Source: Lentisphaerota bacterium (GTDB lineage: Bacteria > Verrucomicrobiota > Kiritimatiellia > RFP12 > UBA3636). Taken from it: a DNA stretch of 51,910 bases. Each line of letters opens with the position of its first letter. Position 1 is the first letter of the stretch. The notes beneath the pieces are model-generated. The model did not search any database, was not told the origin of the DNA, and was given only the letters and a program-made list of their open reading frames with translations. The stretch is from the NCBI GenBank assembly GCA_022837245.1, contig JALHHX010000004.1, positions 1 through 51,910 of the forward strand, written 5' to 3'. This document shows positions 8,193 to 17,150 of this stretch, piece after piece. Position numbers and translations under genes: made by a program.

Positions 8193-9851
8193 GCAAGGCA
8201 ACGAAAACAATGCGTGTCCAACACTCGAAATGAAAGCTGAAAGGGAAAAGAAATCTCCGGAAATCGACAGCCCAGAAGACGAGGGCTTCTTCGGGAGGCT
8301 GAGGCGCCGTTTCCGCGAAGCCTGGGCGCCGACATGGAAACTGCTGACCACGGACGTGTGGGATGTGGAGGCTGCCGCGCTGCCATACATCAAACGGAAA
8401 CTGGTGCGCACCACCCGTATTTTCACCATGGTCGGCAAGGGCTTCAAACAAGACGAATGCGGATTGCGTGCGTCATCTCTCACATATATGACGCTGCTCT
8501 CGTTCGTCCCCGTGCTTGCGCTCGCAGTCTCGGTGGTCAAGGGCATGAGCGACACCGAGGTTCTGCGCCAGAACTCGAAGAACTTCATCAGGTCGCTCGT
8601 GGCAGACGTGCAGCTGAAGAGCGAGGACATCGTCCCAGACGACGTTACGAACGGCGTCCCTGTCACAGCCGTGGAAGACATGACGGCGGACAACGGCGAT
8701 GCGCCCGCAACGGCGAACCACACCACGGTGGTGAACGCGTTGGAAGACGGCGCAGCCCCGGCAATCGAAGAAGAAGACGAAGACGCACCGCCCGGGGGGC
8801 TTACGATCGAGCGTATAGAGGAGATGATAGACTCAGGTTTCGACAAGGTTGAGGAGTTGAATTTCGGCGCCCTCGGCGGCATAGGCCTGATATTCCTCTT
8901 TCGGTGCTCGGCAACATTGAGGAGGCGTTCAACAAAGTTTGGGGAGTCACGAAAGGACGGACTCTTGCCCGTAAATTCACAGACTATCTGAGCGTCCTGA
9001 TAGTAGTGCCAGTGCTAATAATGGCGGCGTCTTCGCTCCCCGTTCTTAAAGTTATACAGGAGAATCTGAACAGGTTCGATGATGTTCTGAAGATTTCACA
9101 AACCGCAGGTTGGCCAGTGTTCGAGGGTCTCTGGGTGCTCTTTACCACAACTATCGCGTTCGCATTCATCCTGATTTTCACCCCGAACACGAAGGTCAAG
9201 GTCAAGTCCGGGATTATCGGGGGTTTCGTGTGCGCTATCGGGTTCGATTTGTGGTTGAAGATATGCGTCGCAATGCAGGTCGGGGTAGCAAAATACAGCA
9301 CGCTTTTCGGAAGCTTCGCGATCGTCCCGATCGTCCTGTCGTGGGTTTTCGTGAGCTGGGAGATTTTGCTTTTCAGCGCCGAGGTGTCCTACGCATTCCA
9401 GAATGTAGATATCTATAGCAAAGACATGGGATGGCGCAACGCAAACCAGAAAGGCCGCTTCATGCTCGCAGTGGCGATAATGCGCGAGGCAGCGAGGAGC
9501 ATAGCGCAAGGCGACGGACTTATCAGACTAGGGGATTTCGGCAGGCGCCATGGCCTCTCCCCCAGGCTGGTGCGAAACGTCGTCTCCGATCTGCAGGCAG
9601 GCGGGGTTCTGGTGGAGACGGCTGGCGATTCCGACGTGGTCGCCGTAAGAGTGGATATCGATTCATACACGGTGGGGGACGTAGTGCGGACACTGCTGGA
9701 GCTCGGGGTTTCGCCCGTGTCTCTCGGCGTGACGCACCTGTCGACTTCGTCCGTTGCCGGCGAAGAGATAGAGAGGGCGATTGCGGGCGGCATGGCGACA
9801 AGGATCAAAGATTTGCCCGACAACGAAGCGCGGGTGGAAGCGGATGGCTGA
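8191..9851 (+). pseudogene. YihY/BrkB-family inner membrane protein, frameshifted
   Basis: Two frames together make one YihY/BrkB-type polytopic membrane protein: 8191 to about 8898, and about 8892-9851. The first half has a basic cytoplasmic N-terminus and a membrane helix near residues 96-115, and reaches GALGGIGLIFL. The second resumes at SVLGNIEEAFNKVWGV. The family normally has about five residues (of the LWTAI kind) between these, so a small deletion of about 13-14 bp near 8897-8901 probably caused the shift. An acidic, low-complexity insert (about 8620-8810) lies in the first periplasmic loop. The C-terminal 130 residues resemble a winged-helix-like tail. The start is uncertain (8191 or 8230). 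It overlaps the next gene by 8 nt. A sequencing or assembly error is the main alternative to a true pseudogene. Confidence 0.75.
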
Positions 9852-10368
9852 CGCAACGCGCAAAAAAGCGGATCTGCGGCATCGCGTGGCGGTTCTCGCG
9901 GAAAAGATTTTCTCGCTCGTGGCCTTCGCTTCGCTCGTCCCACTGTGCATGATGATGGAGGGATGCCAGACGGCGCAAATCCGGCCGGATCCGCGGTCGC
10001 AGCCGTTTACCACCAGCATGGAGGTGACGGGCTACGACAGCGGGCCGACATCCTGCGGATGGACGCGCGACTGGCTTGGCAGACCGGTCTACTCCTACGG
10101 GCCGTATAAGGGCAAACGCAAAGAGGTCGGCATCACCGCAAGCGGAAGCCGCGCCAAGCGGGGCACGGTTGCGGCCGACACGCGCTATTATCCCTTCGGC
10201 ACTATTCTGCACATCCCGGGATATGGGTATGGGCGCGTCGAAGACCGCGGCGGCGACATCAAAGGCGCACATCGGCTCGACCTCTGGTTCCCGACGGAGC
10301 GCGAGGCGCTCAAGTGGGGACGCAGGAAAAACGTGCGGGTCACCGTGTGGCGCCCGCCCCCCAAATAA
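9844..10368 (+). CDS. 3D-domain (RlpA/MltA-like barrel) lipoprotein
   Basis: This 174-residue protein has a hydrophobic segment ending in a lipobox-like MMMEGC near residues 31-36, so it is probably a lipoprotein with a rather long basic N-terminus. The rest carries a 3D domain, named for three conserved aspartates: the region around VAADTRYYPFGT, then VEDRGGDIKG and LDLWF. This fold occurs in MltA and RlpA-type peptidoglycan enzymes, so a role in cell-wall glycan cleavage or binding is likely. The ATG overlaps the end of the YihY gene by 8 nt, suggesting translational coupling. Its stop codon directly abuts that of the convergent ankyrin/MORN gene. Confidence 0.78.
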   Translation: MADATRKKADLRHRVAVLAEKIFSLVAFASLVPLCMMMEGCQTAQIRPDPRSQPFTTSMEVTGYDSGPTSCGWTRDWLGRPVYSYGPYKGKRKEVGITASGSRAKRGTVAADTRYYPFGTILHIPGYGYGRVEDRGGDIKGAHRLDLWFPTEREALKWGRRKNVRVTVWRPPPK

Positions 10369-11652
10369 CTACTTGCCGAGTGGCGTGGTGGAGAAGAGTT
10401 TGCCTTCGCGCCAAACGCCACTGTGGCGCGAGCCGTCTGGCTGGACGTAAGTTCCTTCGCCCGAGATCATTCGTCCCGCTTTCCACTCTCCATTGACTTT
10501 GCCGCCATTGGCGTAGGTGAAGACACCTTTGCCGTGCGGGACGTCGTTCTTCCAGTTGCCGGAGTACTTGTCACCGCTGACGTAGGTGAAAGTCCCCACC
10601 CCGTTCCTCTTGCCTTTGCGCCATTCCCCTTCGAAGAATTCGCGGTCGTTTCTGCAGATCATTCCGAAGCCTTCGAACTTGCCGTTTTTCATCCCGCCCT
10701 GGTATAGCGAACCGTCGGGCATTTTGATGGTATTGGGGTCGTTTAGGAAGCGCCTGTACTGTTCTGCGACCGAGAGCCTGTACTCGGCGTCCCCGCCCGG
10801 CGTGGGAGGGGTTGCCGCTTCAGCCGCCTGAACGGGTTTGACTGGTTCGACCGAGGCTACTGATTCGGGTTTTACCGTCGTGGCGGTGTTCGCTTCGGGC
10901 ACAGCAGTAGGCTGTGGCGTGGCAGCGGGGAACGCCATGGCGGAGGCGGCCGCAATGGCGGCGATTTCGGGTGATATGCCCCCCGCCTGAACGGGCGCCG
11001 GACGGACAGAGGGACGGCGGGCCGGCTTAAAGACCGCTATAGCTTCTCCTGTTGCCAATTCCGCGGCGGTTTTGCCGACTTTGTTTTTAACGGTGGCGGA
11101 CGCACCCTTCGACAGGAGGAATCCCGCGAAAGCGCCTTTGCCGCCCGATGCGGCGAGATGGAGCGCGGTGCCGCCGCGGCCGTCCTGGGCGTCGATGGCG
11201 GCTCCGGCTTCGAGGAGGAATTTAGCGACCTCGGTGTTTCCACTACGCGCCGCGAAGTGAAGCGGAGTGAAGCCGTTCTTGGCGGCTGCGTTCACATTGG
11301 CATTCTGTTTGAGCAGCAGACGCAGCGTGTCCTTCGCGCCTTTGTCGGCCGCCCAGTGCAGAGGCGTGGTGAGGCTGCCCTCCGTCTGGGTATCAACGGA
11401 CATGCCGGCGTTGAGCAGACGGAAGACGGCCTCCGTGCTGTCGAGCGAAGCGGCATAGTGCAACGGCGTTATGCCGGCGCCAGTGCGCGACCCGAGGGTG
11501 GCTTCCTTGTTTGTGCTGAGCATCGTGGACACGGCGTCCATGTCATTAAGCATGATCGCGCCGAAGATGTCGCCCGCGACTGATTTTCCCGTCTGGGCCG
11601 ACGCGATTCCCGCGCATGTTGCGACCAGTGCCGCTATTATCTGTTGTTTCAT
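10369..11652 (-). CDS. Secreted ankyrin-repeat plus MORN-repeat protein
   Basis: This 427-residue protein has a signal peptide (residues 1-20, cleavage after ASA), four to five ankyrin repeats over about residues 55-210, a Pro/Ala/Val-rich linker (210-300), and MORN repeats of the YxGxxKNGKxxGxG kind over about 310-420. Repeat consensus elements such as GxTPLHxAA and LLLxxGAxxxA are clear. Both repeat types bind proteins or lipids and have no catalytic role, so it probably acts as a scaffold in the periplasm or outside the cell. It follows the diacylglycerol-kinase-like gene by 31 bp and is likely the last gene of that operon. The combination of ankyrin and MORN repeats in one exported protein is uncommon. 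A host-directed role is possible but unproven. Confidence 0.85.
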   Translation of the reverse strand: MKQQIIAALVATCAGIASAQTGKSVAGDIFGAIMLNDMDAVSTMLSTNKEATLGSRTGAGITPLHYAASLDSTEAVFRLLNAGMSVDTQTEGSLTTPLHWAADKGAKDTLRLLLKQNANVNAAAKNGFTPLHFAARSGNTEVAKFLLEAGAAIDAQDGRGGTALHLAASGGKGAFAGFLLSKGASATVKNKVGKTAAELATGEAIAVFKPARRPSVRPAPVQAGGISPEIAAIAAASAMAFPAATPQPTAVPEANTATTVKPESVASVEPVKPVQAAEAATPPTPGGDAEYRLSVAEQYRRFLNDPNTIKMPDGSLYQGGMKNGKFEGFGMICRNDREFFEGEWRKGKRNGVGTFTYVSGDKYSGNWKNDVPHGKGVFTYANGGKVNGEWKAGRMISGEGTYVQPDGSRHSGVWREGKLFSTTPLGK

Positions 11653-11683
11653 GTTCTTTTTCCTGTTAAGGTTAAGTTGGTGG

Positions 11684-12601
11684 TTAAGTTTTTGATGGGG
11701 CTCGCGGACCTGTCGGTGTCAGGATCCGCAGCGCGCCTTTCTCCACGGAAATATCGAGGTTCTTCGGCGCGTCGCGCAGTTCGCCGTCTATCTGTATTGA
11801 CTGCGATTCAGTCCGTTCGATGCGCACGTGCTGTATTTTGCGGTAGATGACGTTCGGGAGGTTTATAACGCCGCGGCTGAAGACGTCGGCGATATTCGCG
11901 AGCAGTAGCGGGGCGTCCTTCTGCCGTGCCGCCACGAGCTCGAGCTTGCCGTCGCAGCCGTCGGCCGCCTTGTCGATAAGCGCTCCGTAGCCCCAGCCGC
12001 TGAGGTTGCCGATCGTTAGCAGGAGCGGCCGGTCGATGTCTATCGTCTCGCGCCCGTCTATGATTATCCGCACGGGTCTGGACGAAAACTCGAAAAACGA
12101 ATAGACGCCGGCTATTACGTACGATCCGATCCCCCGCAAGGGCGACATGTTGTAGGCCTTTACGAGGGCGGCGTCCCATGCGGCGCTGGCGCTGATTAGA
12201 AACGGCGTTTCGTTCACGTAGCCCACGTCCATATCCCTGACGAATCCCGATGCCAGCTGCTCAATCGCCTCCACGGCGTTGAGCGACTGCGCGAAGTGGC
12301 GCGCGAGGCCGTTGCCGCTGCCGAGCGGCACGACTCCCATGCAGACATCGGAGCCGATGAGTTGCGTGCCGATGGTGCTGACCGTGCCATCGCCGCCACA
12401 CACGATCACGCAGTCCGTCCCATCTGCCAGCGCATTGGCGAGCATGGCATGAGATTCCTCTACGTTTGCCGGAAAATACCAGGCTATATCGCGGGCGGTT
12501 TTGCGCCAATACTGCGAAAAAGCCTCCAAGACACGCTGGAGGGATTGACCGCCGACGCCCGATTTGCTGTTGTAGAAAACTCGTACTTTCTCAAAATTCA
12601 T
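11684..12601 (-). CDS. Diacylglycerol/lipid kinase family protein (DAGK catalytic domain)
   Basis: This 305-residue cytoplasmic lipid kinase family member (DgkB/YegS/BmrU-like) would transfer phosphate from ATP to a lipid such as diacylglycerol. The nucleotide motif GGDGT (VCGGDGTVSTIG) is near residue 68 and the conserved PLGSGNGLARHF follows near 92. The open frame extends to 12730, but the family start fits the ATG at 12601 (NFEKVRVFYN), 10 bp after the TPR gene stop. It sits between a secreted TPR gene and the ankyrin/MORN gene. The lipid substrate cannot be read from sequence. Confidence 0.85.
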   Translation of the reverse strand: MNFEKVRVFYNSKSGVGGQSLQRVLEAFSQYWRKTARDIAWYFPANVEESHAMLANALADGTDCVIVCGGDGTVSTIGTQLIGSDVCMGVVPLGSGNGLARHFAQSLNAVEAIEQLASGFVRDMDVGYVNETPFLISASAAWDAALVKAYNMSPLRGIGSYVIAGVYSFFEFSSRPVRIIIDGRETIDIDRPLLLTIGNLSGWGYGALIDKAADGCDGKLELVAARQKDAPLLLANIADVFSRGVINLPNVIYRKIQHVRIERTESQSIQIDGELRDAPKNLDISVEKGALRILTPTGPRAPSKT

Positions 12602-12611
12602 CGCCGGGTTT

Positions 12612-14687
12612 CTATTCAAGAGCCTTGCGCACCTCGCCGAGCCTCTCGCGTTCCGATATCGAAAGCATCTCCAAGTTCTTGTCGACGACCCCGACCGCCT
12701 TGGCGGCCGCTTCTTTGTCGCCATTCTCAAGGCTCAGTTCGGCATAGCGCAACTGCACACGCGGGTCTTCTCCGCCGGGCAGCGCCACGGCCTTTTTAAG
12801 CGATTCAAGCGCCTCCGCTTTCTTCCCGAGACCCGCCAGTGCGGCAGCTAGCGTGTCCCATACCGCCGGTTGTGTATCACCGCCCGAGGCCAGCGCGGCG
12901 CGCGCGAGGTTCTCGGCAAGTTGGAAACTCCCCATCTCGACAACCATCGCCGCGTAGTCGTTGGCCACGAACCACGCGGGATTCTGCGACAAGCTTATCT
13001 GGAAATGGCGCTCCGCCGCTTGGTACTGCTTCTTGCCCACCAACAGCGTCGCCTTCACGTAGTTGGCGAAAAAGTCCAGCGCGTTCATACGCAGCGCCGT
13101 GTCCGCGTGTTCGCCGGCCGCGATTGTGTCGCCAGTCATCATATCCAGCAACAATGCCGAACGGAACGCAAAGTCGGCATCGGCCCCCGCCTTGACCGCC
13201 TTATCGGAAAACTTCTTCGCCGTCGCGGCGTCATTCGCAACGAGCGCCTCAAGGCTCTTCGCCGACAGCCCGATCCACTCCGGCGCGCCTTCCATGGCAC
13301 CCAGCTCTTTTACGACTTGCAACAGCTTGGCGTTGTCGCCCATGTCTGAATAAATCGATGCGCATTTGCGCAGCACTTCAGCGGCGTTTCCTTCTGTTTT
13401 GGCTCCCAGCACGGCCTCCACAGCCTCAAGGTGCCTGCCCGTCCGCCGCAGGATGTCGGCTCTCGCGAAAGCCACCAGTTTGGCGTCCGCGCCCGGCATA
13501 GTCCCGGCCTTCTTAACCGCCCGTCCCGCGCGCACGGCATCGCCCATTATCATATGCATCTCGGCGATTTTCAAAAGATATTCCCAAGTCAGCCCCTCAT
13601 GCGGAAATTCCGAGAGCAACATCATCGGTGCCTGCGAACCTGCTGTCTGCATCCCGACCGACAGTGGCATCTGCTGCATGATTGCCATGCGCATGCCTTC
13701 GTCTTTCACAGCGCCCATGGCGCGCGCGTAGCTGTTCGTGTCCGCGGCGCCGATTCCGGAAAACGTCCATGTCCAGCCTGCCTCCAGAAAGTACTCAGGT
13801 TTCAGCACGTATCCGGCATTTGCGGCGAGAGTCCAGCTCCCGCCACCCGCACGGCCAAGCGCGTTAAGCTCGCCCGCAAAGCGCTCCATCAGTTCGGGCC
13901 GGGCGCCCTCGCGCACGAGCGTCGCCTTGTTCAGCAGCGCGCTTAGGTTGTCCTTGTCGATCGCGCCCGCTTGTATGAAGACATTCAGCGCCTCGTTCGT
14001 CATGGCCGCGTTGTATAGCAACACTCCGAGGTTGTTGCCTGACATCGCCGTCTGCGCGCTGATCCGCTTTTTCAGCGCATCCACATTATCTCCGCCCGGC
14101 ACCACCGCCACCATCTCCCCAACGGCGTCGCGCTCTTGAAGGTATTTCCCCAGCACCTTCTCCAGCAGGTTGGAATTGACCTCCTCCGGTTTCCGCAGCA
14201 AATACACAAGCCCGGAAGGCACCGCCTCGAAGCCACCGAAAGCCGCGAGCGAGGGCCACGCCGCGAGGGCCAAGTTCGTCGCCGCCACATCAGGCTTCTC
14301 CTTCATCCACGACAAAGCGAATGGCACCGAACCCAGCATGGCCGCTGCTTCAAGCTTGGGAGATCCGAGTTTTTGAACAGACGTCTCGAACGCATCCAGT
14401 TCCGCCTCGGTGGCCTGCCGCCCCGGCATCACCACAAGCCCGGCAAGACCCCTGGATTCCGCTCGCGCCGCCAGCTGTTCACCCAGAAACCCATCGCCCA
14501 GAACCCACTTGCGCCCTTCAAGGGAATCCAGAATGGAGTCCGAATAGAAAGAAGCCATCTGCTCCGAATCCGCATCTGGCGGACCGCCGGGCGATTGCAC
14601 GGCTACCGCAGCGGCCACCCCGCCCGTGCACGCGATTACCGTGCACAGCGCGATAAATGCGACCTTATGGAATTCCGTGTGTTTCAT
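12612..14687 (-). CDS. Secreted TPR-repeat protein
   Basis: This 691-residue protein has an N-terminal signal peptide (hydrophobic residues about 8-29). The rest is mostly alpha-helical with degenerate TPR-like repeats, clearest in the last third (for example PAVWDTLAAALAGLGKKAEALESLKKA near residues 605-632). Such proteins scaffold complexes in the envelope, and no catalytic motif is seen. The ATG lies only 12 nt downstream of the 3' CCA of the tRNA-Gly gene and has no Shine-Dalgarno, so it is probably made from the transcript that is processed to release the tRNA. It is followed closely by the lipid kinase gene. Confidence 0.8.
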   Translation of the reverse strand: MKHTEFHKVAFIALCTVIACTGGVAAAVAVQSPGGPPDADSEQMASFYSDSILDSLEGRKWVLGDGFLGEQLAARAESRGLAGLVVMPGRQATEAELDAFETSVQKLGSPKLEAAAMLGSVPFALSWMKEKPDVAATNLALAAWPSLAAFGGFEAVPSGLVYLLRKPEEVNSNLLEKVLGKYLQERDAVGEMVAVVPGGDNVDALKKRISAQTAMSGNNLGVLLYNAAMTNEALNVFIQAGAIDKDNLSALLNKATLVREGARPELMERFAGELNALGRAGGGSWTLAANAGYVLKPEYFLEAGWTWTFSGIGAADTNSYARAMGAVKDEGMRMAIMQQMPLSVGMQTAGSQAPMMLLSEFPHEGLTWEYLLKIAEMHMIMGDAVRAGRAVKKAGTMPGADAKLVAFARADILRRTGRHLEAVEAVLGAKTEGNAAEVLRKCASIYSDMGDNAKLLQVVKELGAMEGAPEWIGLSAKSLEALVANDAATAKKFSDKAVKAGADADFAFRSALLLDMMTGDTIAAGEHADTALRMNALDFFANYVKATLLVGKKQYQAAERHFQISLSQNPAWFVANDYAAMVVEMGSFQLAENLARAALASGGDTQPAVWDTLAAALAGLGKKAEALESLKKAVALPGGEDPRVQLRYAELSLENGDKEAAAKAVGVVDKNLEMLSISERERLGEVRKALE

Positions 14688-14699
14688 AGGTTAAGAACA

Positions 14700-14773
14700 T
14701 GGAGCGGGTGATGGGAGTCGAACCCACGTGGCCAGCTTGGAAGGCTGGAGCTTTACCGTTAAGCAACACCCGC
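14700..14773 (-). tRNA. tRNA-Gly (anticodon UCC)
   Basis: The minus strand folds as a full cloverleaf: acceptor GCGGGTG/CACCCGC, discriminator T and encoded CCA, anticodon stem CCAGC/GCTGG around the loop CTTCCAA, and T-arm GTGGG-TTCGACT-CCCAT. The anticodon TCC reads GGA and GGG. The CCA end is encoded in the DNA. Confidence 0.95.
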
Positions 14774-14794
14774 GCTCTCAAAAACACAACGGAA

Positions 14795-14824
14795 TTTATA
14801 CTATTCGCCCCGCAAAAGCAACAA
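14795..14824 (-). promoter_or_regulatory. Promoter of tRNA-Gly and the TPR operon
   Basis: On the minus strand TTGTTG (14824-14819) and TATAAA (14800-14795) are 18 bp apart, about 15 bp ahead of the likely start and 22 bp ahead of the tRNA 5' end. No other promoter is visible between the tRNA and the TPR gene. Confidence 0.5.
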
Positions 14825-15061
14825 AAAACGGTAAAGGAATGTGAAAGTCAGCGACTGGGGGGAGTGACAGGATGTCGGAATATTTGAATGGAATAATGTG
14901 ATGACGGGTGAAGGTAGTTTCGGGGACATGCGGCTAGAAAGCCATCTGGTAACATCGAACTTGAACCCATTGTTCCCAGACCTTGGCGGCGAATCCTTGC
15001 CGCAGAGCGACACGGAGGCTTCCGCGCATCCGGAAGCCCCCGCCGTTCGCTGAAAGAGCGT

Positions 15062-15460
15062 CTATTCCACTATGAGGATGACCACCGGATCGACGAGTGT
15101 CATGTCGGGGCCGTCAAAGGTGACGTCGAGGCGGACATGGCATGCAAGGTCCGTGAAGGGGAACACTAGCTTGTCCGTCGGCGTGATTGTGACTGGCACC
15201 GCGTTTGTCGAAATGCCCGTGATTGTGTAGCGGAATGGCACTGCGATGGTAACATTCGTGCCGCCTCCGAATGGAACCTCGAAGCGCGTGATCTGCGGCT
15301 TGTTGGGCAACGGCACGCTGAAGGCGCGTTCGATGATCAGCGTGTCGGGCTTCCTTTCGATGGCCGAGACGCCGACGCGCGTTCCCGAGAATTCGCGGCG
15401 CGCGCCACACTTCCGCTTGCCCCGCGAAAAATTCCACCCTCCCCGAGCACTACCCGATTA
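15062..15460 (-). pseudogene. C-terminal remnant of an unknown secreted-type protein
   Basis: A frame open from about 15460 to a stop at 15062 encodes a beta-rich stretch (RVGVSAIERKPDTLIIERAF..., ending TLVDPVVILIVE). It has no plausible start before a GTG at 15316 and an in-frame stop near 15460. It looks like the tail of a larger lost gene. Its hydrophobic, charge-ended terminus recalls the tails of the beta-helix proteins at 31188-41502, but the last residue is Glu rather than Arg. No family recognised. The flanks 14825-15061 and 15461-15692 hold nothing else I can identify. Confidence 0.3.
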
Positions 15461-15692
15461 CGAGATTTCTGGGGATATTCTCTCCCCATTTTTCCAAGCC
15501 AAAGCTCAGTTTTCTGGGTCAAATGCTCTTCAATTTTGATGGGTAAATTACGCCTACGCCAAAACTCCGGAAAAATGGGGGAAGTCCAATATCACGTTTC
15601 CACTTGCACGAAATGGCGTCAAACTGCATGTTGGCTTTCTTTTGCATTTTTCTTTTTCTCCGCGGCTGCGAAGTTATGAACAGAGAATGTGG

Positions 15693-17150
15693 TTACGGCG
15701 TAACAATCTCTGCTTCAACGCCGAAACTTGCCGCGACCTTGGCGATGGTTGCCGCATTATGACCAATCCCAAGGGCGAAATGATGAGTCGGCCCAGCGAG
15801 GCTCCACCGGCGCAGGAAGGTGCGCATGTCAGGCGAAAATCTACCGTGTGTGTTAGTGTTGCCAGTAGGAGGGATCGGCCCAGCAGTGGATTCACCTTCC
15901 GCAATCACGAACTTGAATTTGCCGTCATGCATGCTACTAATGCTCAGCAGCGTTATCGGGCCTGTTTTGATGTTGAATTCCACTCCGGCACCGGATCCGG
16001 GTTTTCCATGGTATTTGCGAAGACTTCGCAGAACGGGTTTGCCGTCCGCGATGTTGAGGTGGTGCGGTCCATCGTGGCCGACGAGGACAGAGTCGCGTTC
16101 AAAGTCCATGGGATGGAATTCCGCGAAGCTACCGCCGATTTCGAGCCGGTCCATTATTAGCATCGCGATGCAAGTCTTTATGTCAAACTCGCCGCACATA
16201 GGGAAGCCTGCCGCAGTGAGAAGCGAGTTGCCCACGATAAAGTTTGTGACAAGCTTTCGCATTTCAGATCCAGGCTGCGCCTCGTAGTAGTAGGCAAATC
16301 CGGAAAGGTTTTTCGAATCGATGAATCGCTCAAGGGCGACGGCGGCGCGTGCGGCAGTGAGCAGGTCCGCATCTGTGAGTTTTGTCGTTAGTGGATCTGA
16401 TGCCGGTTCCGGCGTGTCGAAGAATGTTAGAATGCGCTCCTTCATAGCCTTGACGGCGCTGTCGTCAGCGTCGAGCTTTACGAAGTGCGTCATGATTTCG
16501 TCGGGCTCGCATTGCACGGCGTGGCATCCGAACGTGCCGGTAAGCGCAGTGACGTCGGTCTGCATGTCCAGCATTGATTCAAGCACGTGCCCCATGTGTC
16601 CGATGCGTGCGCGCCGCAGGTCGCGGCGCACATGCGCGATGCGGCACCATTCTGCGAGCGCGGCATCGGCGGCCTGGTCGTTTTCAAGAGTGCCCACGAT
16701 CACATCAGCCACAGGCTTTCCGACCCGGATCGCGACGCCAGTAAACTCGGGCACGCTGCAGTAGTCGTCATTGCAGAGCTGCATATACGTCGTGCCTTCA
16801 GCATATTTCATTGCCTTGAGCGGCTGGAGCGCAACGAGAATCACGGGGCAGTTCATCTCGCGCGCAATGGCGGCGAACGTCGAGCTGGTGGCATACGTCA
16901 CCATATCGAATAGAAGTATGTCGAGATCGGCCGCTTTAATTTTTGGGAGTGCCTCGTAGGCTTTGGCGGCGTTGTCAACCATGCCGAAATCAAAAACCGT
17001 CACCTGGTTCTGCTTCAGCTTGTCAATCAGGACGCCCGTCTTGCGGTTCATCTCGTCGAGAAGTCCTGGGAACTGTCCCCAGTAGGTGTCGAGTCCTACC
17101 GAGACCACCCCAACGTTCGCATCCAGCTTTTTAATCCGTTCAATTTTCAT
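15693..17150 (-). CDS. L-fucose/L-arabinose isomerase-family protein
   Basis: This 485-residue protein resembles the metal-dependent ketol isomerases that interconvert aldoses and ketoses (AraA/FucI fold). The N-terminal Rossmann-like halves run over about residues 1-300. The C-terminal part carries acidic and His residues in a GEFDIKTC / LEIGGSFAEFHPMDF region, and a TGNTNTHGRF...GPTHHFALGIGH tail typical of the family. The ATG at 17150 overlaps the UroD-like stop by 11 nt, and the longer open frame to 17411 is spurious. It is the last gene of the carbohydrate operon. Which sugar it isomerises is unknown. Many relatives of this subgroup are annotated only at family level. Confidence 0.8.
   Translation of the reverse strand: MKIERIKKLDANVGVVSVGLDTYWGQFPGLLDEMNRKTGVLIDKLKQNQVTVFDFGMVDNAAKAYEALPKIKAADLDILLFDMVTYATSSTFAAIAREMNCPVILVALQPLKAMKYAEGTTYMQLCNDDYCSVPEFTGVAIRVGKPVADVIVGTLENDQAADAALAEWCRIAHVRRDLRRARIGHMGHVLESMLDMQTDVTALTGTFGCHAVQCEPDEIMTHFVKLDADDSAVKAMKERILTFFDTPEPASDPLTTKLTDADLLTAARAAVALERFIDSKNLSGFAYYYEAQPGSEMRKLVTNFIVGNSLLTAAGFPMCGEFDIKTCIAMLIMDRLEIGGSFAEFHPMDFERDSVLVGHDGPHHLNIADGKPVLRSLRKYHGKPGSGAGVEFNIKTGPITLLSISSMHDGKFKFVIAEGESTAGPIPPTGNTNTHGRFSPDMRTFLRRWSLAGPTHHFALGIGHNAATIAKVAASFGVEAEIVTP

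Noticed and set aside
14699..14887. Small plus-strand ORF starting MERVMGVEPTW
   Set aside because: It reads across the reverse complement of tRNA-Gly, a well known source of false ORFs.
15062..15316. An intact 84-residue gene from GTG 15316
   Set aside because: Its sense-like sequence continues upstream of the GTG without a start, so it looks like the end of a lost gene.
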